A DNA stretch of 64,000 bases from Chryseobacterium oleae (GCF_900115055.1 NZ_FOVD01000003.1:611897-675896); one strand, 5' to 3'. Positions 1-9,403 are shown, counted from the stretch's first letter. The notes: generated by a model from the sequence alone, not told the origin. A program made the numbers and translations.

Positions 1-1374
1 AACGGAATTATAAGGTATAACGGGAGCAGCATTCAGGGGTATGATACCTATGGTGTGAGATCATCTGGACCCAGCGGACCTAATGGACCTAATGAAAACA
101 CAATAAAAAATATGGTCCCGCATTGGCCTGAGAGCTCTTATTTCAATATCTATCTGGTTATTGGTATTGATGGAGATAAAGGGCACAATGGGGTTTTAGG
201 CTGGGCATATTATCCTTCAAATCCCAATTCTACCTATGATAGTTTTATGAAAGTAAGCGGTATTGGTAATCCCTATATTTTTACACATGAATTAGGGCAT
301 GCATTTGGACTGGATCACGTATTTTCCGGAACTTCTGCCATTTCGTCTTCTCCGCAGGCTTCACATTGTCCGGATAACTCTGACTGCACCATCAATAATG
401 ATAAAGTATGTGATACAGAACCTACTGCTAATCTTTTATACGTTTCGCCGTTTCCTTCCAACACAAACATTAATCCATGTACAGGATCACCTTATCAGGG
501 GATTCAGTATAATGTCATGAATTATACGGCCAGGCCAAGGAAATTTACTGCGGGGCAGAGGGAGCGTGCTATTGCTATGTTCATGCAGTACCGGTCCAAT
601 CTAACAAGATCTTTGGCAGGAACGGCTTCTCCTGTACCCACATTACTTGCTTCCGCCTGTAAACCTACCGGTATAACTAATCCTGCAAATCAATCCATGG
701 GTCCAACGCGAGTTCAGCTCGGCAACATAGATAATGCATCTGATGCATTTTGGACGTATTCCAATGGACATTATTATGCGGATTACAGCTTGCAAAACTG
801 CTTTAAAAGAGAAGTTTTTACAGATATCAGCGTCAATTCCAATCAGCTAAAGATAAGTTTTGTGGGCAACTCACAGTATATAAGGGCATGGATTGATTAT
901 AACAATAACGGCATTTTTGAAGATTCAGAATTGATTGGCGCTTCACCTAACAGACTCAATGCCGGACAATCACCCTATGTGATCAATTTTACACCTCCCG
1001 TTACAGCAACAAGAGACACCTATTTGAGGATGAGAGTAATAGCGGACAGGAATCAGAAAACTCCCTGCGAAAACTTAACGAATGGTCAAACGGAAGATTA
1101 TTCAGTACGAATTCCAGGGGCCACTTTAAATACTATTGAGACCAACAAAGCAGCAAATGCCGTTCATTATTCTCCAGATAATAATTCGTTGATTCTTGTC
1201 AGTAGTAATTCTCAAAAATTTGGCAGCTACGAAATTTATGATATCAGCGGAAAAATGATTCAAAAAGGAAAGTCTGAAACCAGCAAAATTATATTGAATT
1301 TCTACCATAAAGGGACTTATGTCTTAACATTTGTAGAAAACGGTCGGAAAGTTTCTAAAAAATTCATTCAATAA
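1..1374 (+). CDS. Secreted M43-family zinc metalloprotease, 3' part (N-terminus outside window)
   Basis: The frame is open to the left edge, so the N-terminus is missing; the GTG at 55 is not the real start. Seen: the metzincin zinc motif HELGHAFGLDH (window residues about 96-106), a later Met-turn NVMNYT (about 171-176), a GEVED-type domain (WIDYNNNGIFEDSE, about 297-310), and a C-terminal domain of about 75 residues ending KKFIQ with the YDISGKMI and GTYVL features of T9SS type A sorting tails. Family knowledge: M43 (pappalysin/cytophagalysin) enzymes of Bacteroidota are exported by Sec, then by T9SS, and cleave extracellular proteins. Cysteine pairs in the catalytic region (CPDNSDC) fit an exported enzyme. 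The substrate cannot be inferred. Confidence 0.9.
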   Translation, partial: NGIIRYNGSSIQGYDTYGVRSSGPSGPNGPNENTIKNMVPHWPESSYFNIYLVIGIDGDKGHNGVLGWAYYPSNPNSTYDSFMKVSGIGNPYIFTHELGHAFGLDHVFSGTSAISSSPQASHCPDNSDCTINNDKVCDTEPTANLLYVSPFPSNTNINPCTGSPYQGIQYNVMNYTARPRKFTAGQRERAIAMFMQYRSNLTRSLAGTASPVPTLLASACKPTGITNPANQSMGPTRVQLGNIDNASDAFWTYSNGHYYADYSLQNCFKREVFTDISVNSNQLKISFVGNSQYIRAWIDYNNNGIFEDSELIGASPNRLNAGQSPYVINFTPPVTATRDTYLRMRVIADRNQKTPCENLTNGQTEDYSVRIPGATLNTIETNKAANAVHYSPDNNSLILVSSNSQKFGSYEIYDISGKMIQKGKSETSKIILNFYHKGTYVLTFVENGRKVSKKFIQ

Positions 1375-1456
1375 ATCGGTATCCAATAATGGGTTCAGAA
1401 ACGGAACTGGAAAGGAAGACCAATCCCTGCTCAAAAAAACACATCATTATATATAT

Positions 1457-1500
1457 TTTTTCATGTTACACGCCTTTAACAAGGCCTGTAACATGAAAAA
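1457..1500. terminator. Long perfect-type hairpin after the metalloprotease gene
   Basis: Arms 1457-1476 and 1481-1500 pair over about 19 of 20 positions (one C-C mismatch) around the 4-nt loop TAAC. Poly-T lies on the outer side in both directions, so it can terminate transcription both ways. Confidence 0.75.
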
Positions 1501-1535
1501 TAAAAGACTTTGCAAATAATAAAATTTTTCTAAGG

Positions 1536-1790
1536 ATGAAAAATAAAAAATTTTATTTCAATAAAAAATATTACTTCTATGATAAGCATCAAAACATTCT
1601 GCTGCGGGAAGATCAGCTGGTTGGAAAAAAAATGGATGAGCTGGATTTCTTTTTCACTGATTATAAGGTACAAAAAATACATACCCGAGAATGTGTTTTT
1701 GTTTTAAAAAAAAAATTCTTAGGACTATTTAAATTAAAACTGTATTTATATCTTGATGAAGATACAGTGTATGATTATAGTATCAAGTAA
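1536..1790 (+). CDS. Small basic protein of unknown function
   Basis: I do not recognise this 84-residue protein. It is rich in Lys, Phe and Tyr, has no signal peptide or membrane helix, and looks like a small mixed beta fold. The ATG at 1536 follows an A-rich leader (TAAGGATG), as expected for a Bacteroidota start. It stands alone between the hairpin at 1457 and the duplicated LuxR block. Amino-acid use is skewed but coding-like. It could be chance coding; confidence is moderate. Confidence 0.55.
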   Translation: MKNKKFYFNKKYYFYDKHQNILLREDQLVGKKMDELDFFFTDYKVQKIHTRECVFVLKKKFLGLFKLKLYLYLDEDTVYDYSIK

Positions 1791-2096
1791 TTATATAGCA
1801 TCGGTATCATTCTTTTATTTCTTACATTGCTTAAGTTTAAATTTCATTCTATGATTTTGTTGAGATATACCGATGCTTTTTATCTAAATTTTACAATATA
1901 GGAGTTTTCACATTTTGAATTTGACAGCCACAAAAGACCTATATCTAATTTTTTCAATTTTTTTTCACTGCTGAAGTACCTAAAGAACTTTTGATGGTCT
2001 TTTAGAAATAACTCAAGCCAGCTAAAAATTCTATTACAACATCCTGTTGTCATCCACAAAAACAGTATAAAGAAATTAAATTCCAATAAAAACTAT

Positions 2097-2127
2097 TGAC
2101 CTGACTGTGTGTATGTTGGTATACTTG
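2097..2127 (+). promoter_or_regulatory. Bacteroidota-type promoter of LuxR gene copy 1
   Basis: TTG at 2097-2099 and TATACTTG at 2120-2127, 20 nt apart, match the TTTG / TAnnTTTG pattern of the Bacteroidota primary sigma factor. The leader down to the ATG at 2170 is nearly the same as that of the second copy. Inferred from sequence only. Confidence 0.5.
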
Positions 2128-2169
2128 TAGCAATAGAAAAGTAGACTTATATTAATTAGTGGGAATATT

Positions 2170-2964
2170 ATGGGGAAAAATATTAATCCAATGGATGAAA
2201 AGGAGTTTAATGATTATTTTTATAAAAGAGATGGTCAACTGCCTGCGAACTATTTCGACTTTTTTGAAGATTCAATTGAAAAGGCTAAAAAGTTTTCTCT
2301 GGGACCCTTCTTTTGGTTTATTATTAATGGGACAAACATGAAAATAGAAAAAACCAGTGAAAATATTGATCAATTTACACCTTTTAGTAAGGAAGACTGG
2401 ATGGGCTCAAATCCTGAATTTTTCATTAATTTATTTCATCCTCAAGATAGACAATACGTCATGGGAGCGCTTGCATTTGCTGTCAGTGCCCATATGCAGC
2501 TTTTAAGAGAGGGAAAAACCGATTTCATTTTCAATCATTACGGAAGAATGATTACCCGGGATGGAAATTATCGCTGGATATTAATTCAATCTCCGATTCA
2601 AATTATTAATAATTACGAAATAAAAGCATCTATATTATGTATTTACGATCTTTCCCATTTCAGTATCCAAAATATGCCCCTTCTTTCCATCATGGATTTT
2701 AGTGATAATGAAGTCCAGTATTTTAAGCATGTTGATCAGCAGTTACTTCAAATAGACACGGAAAAGCCTAATATAACCAATCGTGAGAAAGATATATTAA
2801 AGCTTATGGCACAAGGCTTCACCAGTCCGGAAATTGCAGAAAAGCTTTTTATCTCTTATAGTACGGTGGAAAACCCTAAAAGTAACCTTAGAAAGAAAAC
2901 AAACACTAAAACTTCAGCAGAACTGATTGCTTATACTATGAATCACAGCTTGCTTGTCCTTTAA
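2170..2964 (+). CDS. LuxR-type transcriptional regulator, tandem copy 1 (altered recognition helix)
   Basis: 264 residues. The N-terminal two thirds look like a PAS-type sensor (FSKEDWMG, NLFHPQDRQYV, then a YRWILIQSP strand). The C-terminal 65 residues are a LuxR/GerE helix-turn-helix starting NITNREKDILKLMAQGF. It is nearly identical to the next gene (3249-4043), and the two share the upstream region too. Odd: the recognition helix reads STVENPKSNLRKK where copy 2 has STVENHKSN. The CAT to CCT change puts a proline where most LuxR domains have His, which should weaken or retarget DNA binding. The ligand and targets are unknown. This PAS-LuxR layout is common in Chryseobacterium. Confidence 0.85.
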   Translation: MGKNINPMDEKEFNDYFYKRDGQLPANYFDFFEDSIEKAKKFSLGPFFWFIINGTNMKIEKTSENIDQFTPFSKEDWMGSNPEFFINLFHPQDRQYVMGALAFAVSAHMQLLREGKTDFIFNHYGRMITRDGNYRWILIQSPIQIINNYEIKASILCIYDLSHFSIQNMPLLSIMDFSDNEVQYFKHVDQQLLQIDTEKPNITNREKDILKLMAQGFTSPEIAEKLFISYSTVENPKSNLRKKTNTKTSAELIAYTMNHSLLVL

Positions 2965-3178
2965 ATAAATCGAGCATAGTACACGGGCCCTATCAAAAAT
3001 CATTTCTCTTATAATATGATAACAGCATTTTGATGGTTTGCAGCACCGCTGAAGCGTTTCTTATAGAACAATAGACTTTTATACACTGCTCATCCAAGCT
3101 AAAAAACTTCATTACAAAACTTCTTTTATTATTAACAAAAAAAGGCATCAGGAAATTGTATGCAGTAAAAGCTATTGC

Positions 3179-3208
3179 TTTGACTTTATGGCTGCTGGTA
3201 TAATTTTC
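3179..3208 (+). promoter_or_regulatory. Bacteroidota-type promoter of LuxR gene copy 2
   Basis: TTTG at 3179-3182, then an 18-nt spacer and TAATTTTC at 3201-3208, an imperfect TAnnTTTG. Its position relative to the ATG at 3249 matches that in copy 1. Confidence 0.4.
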
Positions 3209-3248
3209 GCAATAAAAAAGTAGACTTATATTAATTAGTGGGAATGTT

Positions 3249-4043
3249 ATGAAAAAAAAGATCAATCCAATGGATGAAAAGCAGTTTAATGACTATTTCA
3301 ATAAAAAAGATGGTCAATTGGCTGCGAACTATTTCGACTTTTTTGAGGACTCAATTGAAAATGCTAAAAAGTTTTCTCTGGGACCCTTCTTTTGGTTTAT
3401 TGTCAATTCGACAAATATGGAAATAGAACGAATCAGTGAAAATATTGAACAATTTACTCCTTTTAGCAAAGAAGATTGGATGGGATCAAGTACTGAATTT
3501 TTCATTAATTTATTTCATCCGCAAGATAGACAATACGTCATGGCAGCATTCGTATTTTCTGCCAATGTACGTTTGCAATTTTTAAGAGAGGGAAAAACCG
3601 ATGTTGGATTCAATCATTACGGCAGAATGATTACGCGGGATGGAGATTATCGATGGATATTACTTCAGTCACCCTTTCAAATTATTAGTAACTACGAAAT
3701 AAAAGCATCTATAGTCATTATTTACGATCTATCCCATTTCAGGATTCAAAATCTGCCACTTCTTTCCATAATGGATTTTAGTGATAATGAAGTCCAGTAT
3801 TTTAAGCATGTTGATCAGCAGTTACTTCAAATAGACACAGAAAAGCCTAATATAACTAATCGTGAGAAAGATATCTTAAGCCTTATGGCACAAGGCTTCA
3901 ACAGTCCGGAAATCGCAGAAAAACTTTTTATCTCTTATAGTACGGTAGAAAATCATAAAAGTAATCTTAGGAAAAAAACAAACACTAAAACTTCTGCAGA
4001 ACTGATTGCTTACACAATGAATCACAGTTTACTCATACTTTAA
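3249..4043 (+). CDS. LuxR-type transcriptional regulator, tandem copy 2
   Basis: 264 residues with the same PAS-like sensor plus C-terminal LuxR HTH as the gene before it. This copy keeps the usual histidine in the recognition helix (TVENHKSNLRKK), so it is the more likely functional DNA binder. Most differences between the copies fall in the sensor half, for example around residues 95-115 and 150-160. The HTH halves are almost identical, which suggests the sensors are diverging while the DNA target is shared. The next gene downstream is chrA, after a 287-bp gap that has its own possible promoter. Confidence 0.88.
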   Translation: MKKKINPMDEKQFNDYFNKKDGQLAANYFDFFEDSIENAKKFSLGPFFWFIVNSTNMEIERISENIEQFTPFSKEDWMGSSTEFFINLFHPQDRQYVMAAFVFSANVRLQFLREGKTDVGFNHYGRMITRDGDYRWILLQSPFQIISNYEIKASIVIIYDLSHFRIQNLPLLSIMDFSDNEVQYFKHVDQQLLQIDTEKPNITNREKDILSLMAQGFNSPEIAEKLFISYSTVENHKSNLRKKTNTKTSAELIAYTMNHSLLIL

Positions 4044-4224
4044 ATAAAGAGAGGATAATGAAGGGCTCCTCTTAAAAGAGTTCGTCTTATAAAACGAAAC
4101 CTAAATTGAGCCTGTTTCAAACATTTCTTACGAATTGAAAGATTCGGATTTTTAGTAAGATTAAAATATTATTACATGACCTACAAACCCTATCCAAAAC
4201 CTTTTATAAGTCCTCTGAAATCCT

Positions 4225-4232
4225 TATATTTG
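4225..4232 (+). promoter_or_regulatory. Possible -7 element before chrA
   Basis: TATATTTG fits TAnnTTTG and lies about 100 nt before the chrA ATG in the 4044-4330 gap. No clear TTTG is seen at the right distance upstream, so this is weak. Nothing else is recognised in that gap. Confidence 0.3.
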
Positions 4233-4330
4233 AGTTCCTATTTTCTGATATTTAATTAGGATTTACTTTATACGTTATTTGTGGGATCATCGATTTTCCA
4301 ATCATTATCATGCTCCTAAATATAGAATAA

Positions 4331-5671
4331 ATGCAGCAAACTATAAACGAAAAAAAAGTTCCAAAACCGTCATTTTCAGAAGCTGTAAAGTTTTGGTTCA
4401 TCTTGGGGTGGATCAGCTTTGGAGGAACAACCGGTCATATTACCATCATGCATTCTTTTTTAGTTGATAAAAAGAAATGGATCAGTACCAGCAAATTTTA
4501 TCATGCCCTTAATGCCTGTATGATCTTACCCGGTCCGGAAGCACATCAGCTGTCCATTTACATCGGCTGGAAGCTCCATGGTATAAAAGGTGGTATAATA
4601 GCTGGTTTATTCTTTATACTTCCTTCAATGTGTATTTTACTGGGGCTGAGTTTAGTTTATGCGCTCTATGGAAATACACCTTTGTTAACATCTATATTTA
4701 ATGGGTTAAAACCCGCTGTTCTGGCTATCATTTTATTTGCAACATGGAAAGTGAGCCAGAAATCCCTTCTTACTCCTCTGCATTTTTTTGCTGCAGCAAT
4801 GGCTTTTTCATTGTCGTATTTTGGTCATATTTCAATGCCCTATATCTTAATTGGTATTATCATCTTAGGAATTGCTGTCAACCTGATTTTCCCCAAGCTT
4901 CTAATCTCAAGAGCCAGAAATAATGCAAAAGAGAATCTCATTCATGAAGATTTATATTTTGTAAATTCCAATCAAAGCAGTTCTACAACATCGTTAAAGA
5001 AAATCGCCTTGCAGCTCCTAGTGTTTGTAACCTTGTGGTTAGTCCCGTTTTTATATGTATCTAATTTCATGATTGACCCTGCATTTTGGCAGGATTCATC
5101 CTTACTATTTACCAAAGCTGCTTTTTTAACCATTGGTGGCTCATACACCGTTATTCCTTATGCTGCCAACTTATTAACCAATAAATTGATGTGGTTGAGT
5201 AAGGCGCAGATGATCGATGGTTTTGCTTTGGCTGAAACTACACCGGGCCCCTTAGTTATTGTACTGTCCTACATTGGCTTTATGGCTGGCTACAACCACT
5301 TTGGAGGTTCTTTGGTCATGGGCTCTATCGGATTGCTTATAGCTTCCTATTTTACTTTTCTGCCTAATTTTATTCTGATTTTCATGGGAGCTCCATTGAT
5401 TGAAAAAACGCAGAAAAATAGAATGATACAAAGCGTGTTATCATTAATAACGGCAGCAGTGGTCGGTGTTATTGTCAACTTAGCATTTTATCTGGGTGAG
5501 GAAATCTTATTCAACAGCCAGCCTATCACCCTATCTGATATAAACTGGATTTCACTGCTATGGGTCATTATTTCAGTTATCCTTCTTTACAGATATAAAT
5601 TAAATATGATCTATCTTATTCTGATCAGTTTGCTGTTTGGTTTATTGAAATACTTTTTGCATTTCATATAA
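4331..5671 (+). CDS. chrA: ChrA-type chromate transporter (two-domain)
   Basis: 446 residues and a strongly hydrophobic, multi-span inner-membrane protein. Two homologous halves are visible: N-terminal FGGTTGHITIMHSFLVDKKK with the signature LPGPEAHQLSIYIGW, and C-terminal SYTVIPYAANLLTNKLMW with TTPGPLVIVLSYIGF. This is the long-chain CHR family layout, in which ChrA lowers cytoplasmic chromate by proton-coupled efflux; some relatives carry other oxyanions. The usual companion chrB is not nearby. The gene stands alone between the LuxR pair and a small hypothetical gene. The ATG at 4331 starts MQQTINEKK, a normal short cytoplasmic lead. Confidence 0.88.
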   Translation: MQQTINEKKVPKPSFSEAVKFWFILGWISFGGTTGHITIMHSFLVDKKKWISTSKFYHALNACMILPGPEAHQLSIYIGWKLHGIKGGIIAGLFFILPSMCILLGLSLVYALYGNTPLLTSIFNGLKPAVLAIILFATWKVSQKSLLTPLHFFAAAMAFSLSYFGHISMPYILIGIIILGIAVNLIFPKLLISRARNNAKENLIHEDLYFVNSNQSSSTTSLKKIALQLLVFVTLWLVPFLYVSNFMIDPAFWQDSSLLFTKAAFLTIGGSYTVIPYAANLLTNKLMWLSKAQMIDGFALAETTPGPLVIVLSYIGFMAGYNHFGGSLVMGSIGLLIASYFTFLPNFILIFMGAPLIEKTQKNRMIQSVLSLITAAVVGVIVNLAFYLGEEILFNSQPITLSDINWISLLWVIISVILLYRYKLNMIYLILISLLFGLLKYFLHFI

Positions 5672-5964
5672 ATAAACCCTTAAAATTAATCACCAAATCA
5701 TGGCAGATTAAGCAGCACTATTGAAGAAAAAAACAATTTTTATTTCTGCTGTGAACACACAAGATATGGCAGACCTACTACTCTATTATTTTTTATAAAA
5801 GGATAACTGATAATCTGGAATACTTGGTATAGGCCTGACTAGCTTTTTTCGAACTTTAGTACAGGTTATAACTCCGGCATCATTTACAGAACATCGATAG
5901 CTACTAAAATTCAATACCTACATATAATTCGGACACTAGAAGGAAATAATGAACATCGCCTTAT
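5672..5964. other. Intergenic gap after chrA, nothing recognised
   Basis: No open frame, RNA gene or clear hairpin was recognised here. The promoter of the next gene begins at its right end. Confidence 0.4.
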
Positions 5965-5995
5965 TTTGATTTTTTTTAGATTGTTAATACATTTG
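5965..5995 (+). promoter_or_regulatory. Strong Bacteroidota-type promoter
   Basis: TTTG at 5965-5968 and TACATTTG at 5988-5995 with a 19-nt spacer, an exact match to the Bacteroidota consensus. The start codon of the next gene follows 17 nt later at 6012, so the leader is very short. Confidence 0.7.
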
Positions 5996-6011
5996 TATAA
6001 AAAATAAAGTC

Positions 6012-6371
6012 ATGAATTATACACTTGAGCTTAAGACTCAGGAATCTTACTCTAATATTATTTTCAACACGATCGTTTTTGATTCATTTAAGGTGAATAT
6101 AGTTGAAAGATATACAGGCCGGATGAATTTCAATCCAAAATTATCTTATGCTTTATTTAAAGTCCGAACTCCAGATAATACTATCATTCAAACAAAAGAT
6201 AACAATGGAAGGCTTAAAATTAAAGGAAATAACCTTGATACTTACACCAAATTGACCGATGTTTTGAAATCTTATGATTACAAAAACAGATTAATTAATA
6301 GACAGGAAGCACAAAAAGATTATGTTAATTTCATTTTAAGTTTAGTCATTGGGAATTATGAACTTAATTAA
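6012..6371 (+). CDS. Hypothetical protein, 119 residues
   Basis: I do not recognise the family. It begins MNYTLELKTQESYSN, has no signal peptide or membrane span, and is basic. The strong promoter at 5965 supports real expression. It is followed by a hairpin at 6422-6443 shared with the convergent DUF4142 gene. No functional context is visible. Confidence 0.65.
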   Translation: MNYTLELKTQESYSNIIFNTIVFDSFKVNIVERYTGRMNFNPKLSYALFKVRTPDNTIIQTKDNNGRLKIKGNNLDTYTKLTDVLKSYDYKNRLINRQEAQKDYVNFILSLVIGNYELN

Positions 6372-6421
6372 TAGTTTCTTGTAGATATTACCCTAAGTAA
6401 ACATCTGTTTATATAATAAAA

Positions 6422-6443
6422 ACTCTCCTAAAACTAGGAGAGT
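6422..6443. terminator. Hairpin between convergent genes
   Basis: ACTCTCCTA (6422-6430) pairs with TAGGAGAGT (6435-6443) around AAAC. On the minus strand it is followed by a T-rich run, so it best serves the DUF4142 gene. Confidence 0.65.
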
Positions 6444-6547
6444 AGATAATACGAATGCAAATAGTGATGTATAAATCCAGTTCAAAATTATTGGATATAC
6501 CAATTTCAGTTTATGATTGAGATCATAAAGGCTGTACTTTAAGATTA

Positions 6548-7156
6548 TTATTTAACACTAGTCTTCGCTTTTTCAGATTCCATTAAGTGGTGTTCTAAAG
6601 TGGGAAGTGTTTTGTTGGCAAAAGACTTTAAGGATGTTTCCTTACCCTCGGAGCCTTCTTTTTTAAATTCTTCAATGTCTTTTTTGTGATCGCTAACCAT
6701 CAGATCAGTATACATACGGTCAAACTCCACTCCCTTTTTTGCTTTTAGCTCATCATACTTTTTTTGCTTTTCAGCATCCAAACGATCTGGCAGTGTATAG
6801 CCAGCTGCTGAGGCCCATTTTTTTAGTTCTTCATTGGCTTTACTGTGATCCTTGACCATCATCTCTCCCAGAGTTTTTACTGTAGCGCCGGCAGCATTAG
6901 CAGCTGCTAACTGCCCCATCATAACTTCCATCAGTCCTCCTTTCGCGGCAGCATCAGCAAATTTTTTATCCTGATCACTGAGAGCATTCCCAGGCGGGGA
7001 ATTTGTGATTTTTGTAGAATCGTTAATGGTAGTAGGAGAATCTACAGGAGCAGATACTGTTGTACTGTCTGTAGGCTGAACTACCCTTGTTGTTTCTGTT
7101 TTTTTGCAGGCCATTAATACAACGACAGCAAAAATTGTTAAAGCAGAATTTTTCAT
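6548..7156 (-). CDS. DUF4142 family lipoprotein
   Basis: 202 residues. The N-terminus has a lipobox (VVVLMACKK), so it should be lipidated and held in the cell envelope. A low-complexity Ser/Thr/Pro linker (residues about 25-60) leads to a helical DUF4142 domain: SDQDKKFADAAAKGG, an MMVKDHSKANEELKKWA helix, then a MVSDHKKDIEEFKKE helix and a final LEHHLMESEKA. DUF4142 is a ferritin-like four-helix family common in Bacteroidota and often stress-linked. The conserved His/Asp/Glu positions (KDHSK, SDHKKDIEEF) are kept. It stands alone with its own terminator. Confidence 0.85.
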   Translation of the reverse strand: MKNSALTIFAVVVLMACKKTETTRVVQPTDSTTVSAPVDSPTTINDSTKITNSPPGNALSDQDKKFADAAAKGGLMEVMMGQLAAANAAGATVKTLGEMMVKDHSKANEELKKWASAAGYTLPDRLDAEKQKKYDELKAKKGVEFDRMYTDLMVSDHKKDIEEFKKEGSEGKETSLKSFANKTLPTLEHHLMESEKAKTSVK

Positions 7157-7466
7157 ATTAATACATTTTAAATGGTGATTAGTGAATCAGTTTCAATATT
7201 AAAACAATAAATGAACTTTAAAAGAACTTTGGCTTAATTACAAACTAAACATACCTTATTCCAATGAGCTTAATGGCTATAAACAAACTGTACTAGTACA
7301 TCAGTAATTCAGATTGTATCTTCTAATAAGTATGACAAAAATAAATTTTAAGTCATTAAGAAATTATGATCTCCCTCATATAGGTCGGATCGTTAAATGT
7401 TTAATTTTGAATCATCAAAGGATTCCATCAATACATTAATACACTAATTCATTAATAAAATATAGT

Positions 7467-7754
7467 ATGAAAAACTTACTCTTACCTATCTTTGCAATAA
7501 GCCTTTTAGTTGCAGCTTGTAAAAAAAAGGATACAAACACTGGTACTGCATATGCTGATTCTACCCAAACACAAAGAAGCTATTCTGATACAGCAACTTC
7601 AAAACCACGGGTTTTAAAAGACAGTTTAGGAAGCAGTGACAGCATCAATACAAAAACTCATATAGGCGGTAGAAAAACCAGCAATAACAATACAGGTAAC
7701 GGCACAGGTAATATTAATGCCGCAGTTTCAGACAGTGCAATGCCAGCGAGATAA
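7467..7754 (+). CDS. Small lipoprotein, unknown function
   Basis: 95 residues. The signal peptide with lipobox LLVAACKKK predicts an outer-membrane or periplasmic lipoprotein. The rest is hydrophilic, Ser/Thr/Asn-rich and probably disordered (GNGTGNINAAVSDSA). It resembles the N-terminal part of the neighbouring DUF4142 lipoprotein in style, not in a domain. No known family is recognised. Confidence 0.65.
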   Translation: MKNLLLPIFAISLLVAACKKKDTNTGTAYADSTQTQRSYSDTATSKPRVLKDSLGSSDSINTKTHIGGRKTSNNNTGNGTGNINAAVSDSAMPAR

Positions 7755-7857
7755 AGTCAACCTCTCTCATAGAGTTCCTTAATACAGATCTATTACCTGA
7801 TCATTTTTTCCAGCTGGGTAAATTGTTGTTCTTTGTTTATCAATAAAAATTAAAATT

Positions 7858-8178
7858 ATGAATAATAAATTTAAAATAGCATTCGGCTTATTAGCAGGCG
7901 GGTCTTTATTTTTTCTGGCATTAAAAAAGAAAACGAAGAAAGGTAAAATATTTTCAGCTCCTGACGGCAATATGTATGCAGAAAATCAAACCTATATCAC
8001 CTATGATAACAGAATGTATAAAAACGGCCACGAGATCCGTCTTAAAACACCTGAATCAGAAGTAAATCATGTTATTACACCAAAAAGTTATGAAGTATAT
8101 AATGAAAGCTTCTCCAAAAATTACCAATTAGCCGGAAGGAATGTAAAGTATCATCAAAAAGGAATAAGACATCAATAG
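7858..8178 (+). CDS. Small membrane-anchored protein, unknown function
   Basis: 106 residues. One N-terminal hydrophobic segment (FGLLAGGSLFFLAL) is followed by a strongly basic stretch (KKKTKKGK) and a soluble beta-rich tail with repeated YENGxY-like strands (YITYDNRMYKNGHEI). The N-terminus resembles the short YtxH-type membrane proteins of Bacteroidota, but I cannot assign a family. It is about 100 bp after the small lipoprotein gene and ends at a strong hairpin. Confidence 0.6.
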   Translation: MNNKFKIAFGLLAGGSLFFLALKKKTKKGKIFSAPDGNMYAENQTYITYDNRMYKNGHEIRLKTPESEVNHVITPKSYEVYNESFSKNYQLAGRNVKYHQKGIRHQ

Positions 8179-8211
8179 CGATTTAATCTCTAGCAAAAAT
8201 TTATATTTAAG

Positions 8212-8245
8212 GAATATCCTGTTTTCATTTGAAAACAGGATATTC
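8212..8245 (+). terminator. Rho-independent terminator
   Basis: A 15-bp perfect stem (8212-8226 with 8231-8245, loop ATTT) is followed by TTATTATTTTT. It separates the plus-strand gene from the convergent Crp/Fnr-type gene. Confidence 0.85.
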
Positions 8246-8281
8246 TTATTATTTTTAAAAGGGCTATCTACTTTACGATCC

Positions 8282-8878
8282 TTAATAATAAATCTTTTTG
8301 TTCTGTTTTTTTATTATCTTTTGTTTTTCCATTTTATTAAATGCTCTAATAACCGTTTCTACCCGAAGACCTGTTAAAGTAGCCAATTGATGTCTTGTAT
8401 AAGGAACCTCAAAGCTGTATGGAATAGTAAAACCAAAATACGTCTTTAAATGATTAAGAAGTATTTCAAGTTTTGTGATTGGATCTCCAATAGAAAGTAA
8501 GGTAGAGATTAAGTATCTAAAGTGAAGCCGATCCGCAGTATAGCGATTGATTTCAAAATGAATTGCCGTATTTTTAGACAGTAATTCCGAAAATAGATTT
8601 TTTTCCAATTTGATAATTTCGCATGGGGATGTAGCGACCGCATTAACAGCATAGCAATGATCTGTAAATAAATAACTTTCTCCTATACAATGTCCTTCAA
8701 AAGGAAATCCATGAACGAATTCTTTCCCATCTTCAAGGAAATTATTAAGTTTAACTGATCCTGATTTTATTTGGAAATAAAATTTAGGTTTTGCTCCTTC
8801 TTGAAATATAAATTCATCAGTTTGATATAATTCTGTTTTCGCTCCATGAGCGAACAAAATAGCTTCAGAAATGACCAT
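8282..8878 (-). CDS. Crp/Fnr family transcriptional regulator
   Basis: 198 residues. The N-terminal cyclic-nucleotide-binding-like jelly roll contains FQIKSGSVKLNNFLEDGKEF and FPFEGHCIGESYLF. A linker helix leads to a C-terminal winged HTH (YTRHQLATLTGLRVETVIRAFNKMEKQKII). The domain order and length fit small Crp/Fnr-type regulators of Flavobacteriia. No iron-sulphur cysteine cluster is seen, so it is not a classical Fnr. The effector is unknown. It is divergent from a 525-bp gap before the ICE genes. Confidence 0.85.
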   Translation of the reverse strand: MVISEAILFAHGAKTELYQTDEFIFQEGAKPKFYFQIKSGSVKLNNFLEDGKEFVHGFPFEGHCIGESYLFTDHCYAVNAVATSPCEIIKLEKNLFSELLSKNTAIHFEINRYTADRLHFRYLISTLLSIGDPITKLEILLNHLKTYFGFTIPYSFEVPYTRHQLATLTGLRVETVIRAFNKMEKQKIIKKQNKKIYY

Positions 8879-9403
8879 TAAATTTGATTATTAGCACCAT
8901 AAAATTAATCATTATCAATGGACATGCCAATACCACACATATGATCTATCTCATTTCAAAAACAGATCATACAGCCTTTGAATCATTAAATTAATCAATC
9001 TTGAGTTTGAAAAAATCACTAACTGCGCCGTTAGGAACCTCAGCTGTTCCTGCAATGATTTACCTTTCCGGTTATGGCTATATTTTTGACATCATTGGTA
9101 TCAATTTAAAAATAAACCTTTTATTCCGGATTTTTGCTAGCCTCTATATTTTGTGTTATATTTTCTAAACTATTATCATAGAAATTTTTATATGCTTTCC
9201 GGACTTAATCCAAACGTTTTCGGTGTTATATACATATTTCGGCCCTTTTTTCAGTCTCATCCTATGATCCAATTATTATATTCTGTTAAATCTTCCACAT
9301 TTTCGAAGCCCCTAATGACAAATCATGACAAATAGCACCAACAAAAGCCATAGTCACGATTTTCTAATCCCATACACTAATTTCATCATCCAATTTAAAT
9401 TCT
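8879..9403. other. AT-rich intergenic gap before the first ICE gene
   Basis: No protein-like frame, RNA gene or strong hairpin is visible. It is the most natural place in the window for the junction between the left flank and the conjugation module, but I see no copy of the tRNA-Ser 3' end here, so it cannot be called an attachment site. Confidence 0.35.

Larger units (their letters stand above)
2000..4043 (+). repeat. Tandem duplication of a regulator gene with its promoter region
   Basis: Two units of roughly 1 kb (about 2000-2964 and 3085-4043) align through the upstream region, the leader (AGTAGACTTATATTAATTAG is in both) and the whole gene. Upstream regions have diverged more than coding regions. 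Confidence 0.85.
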
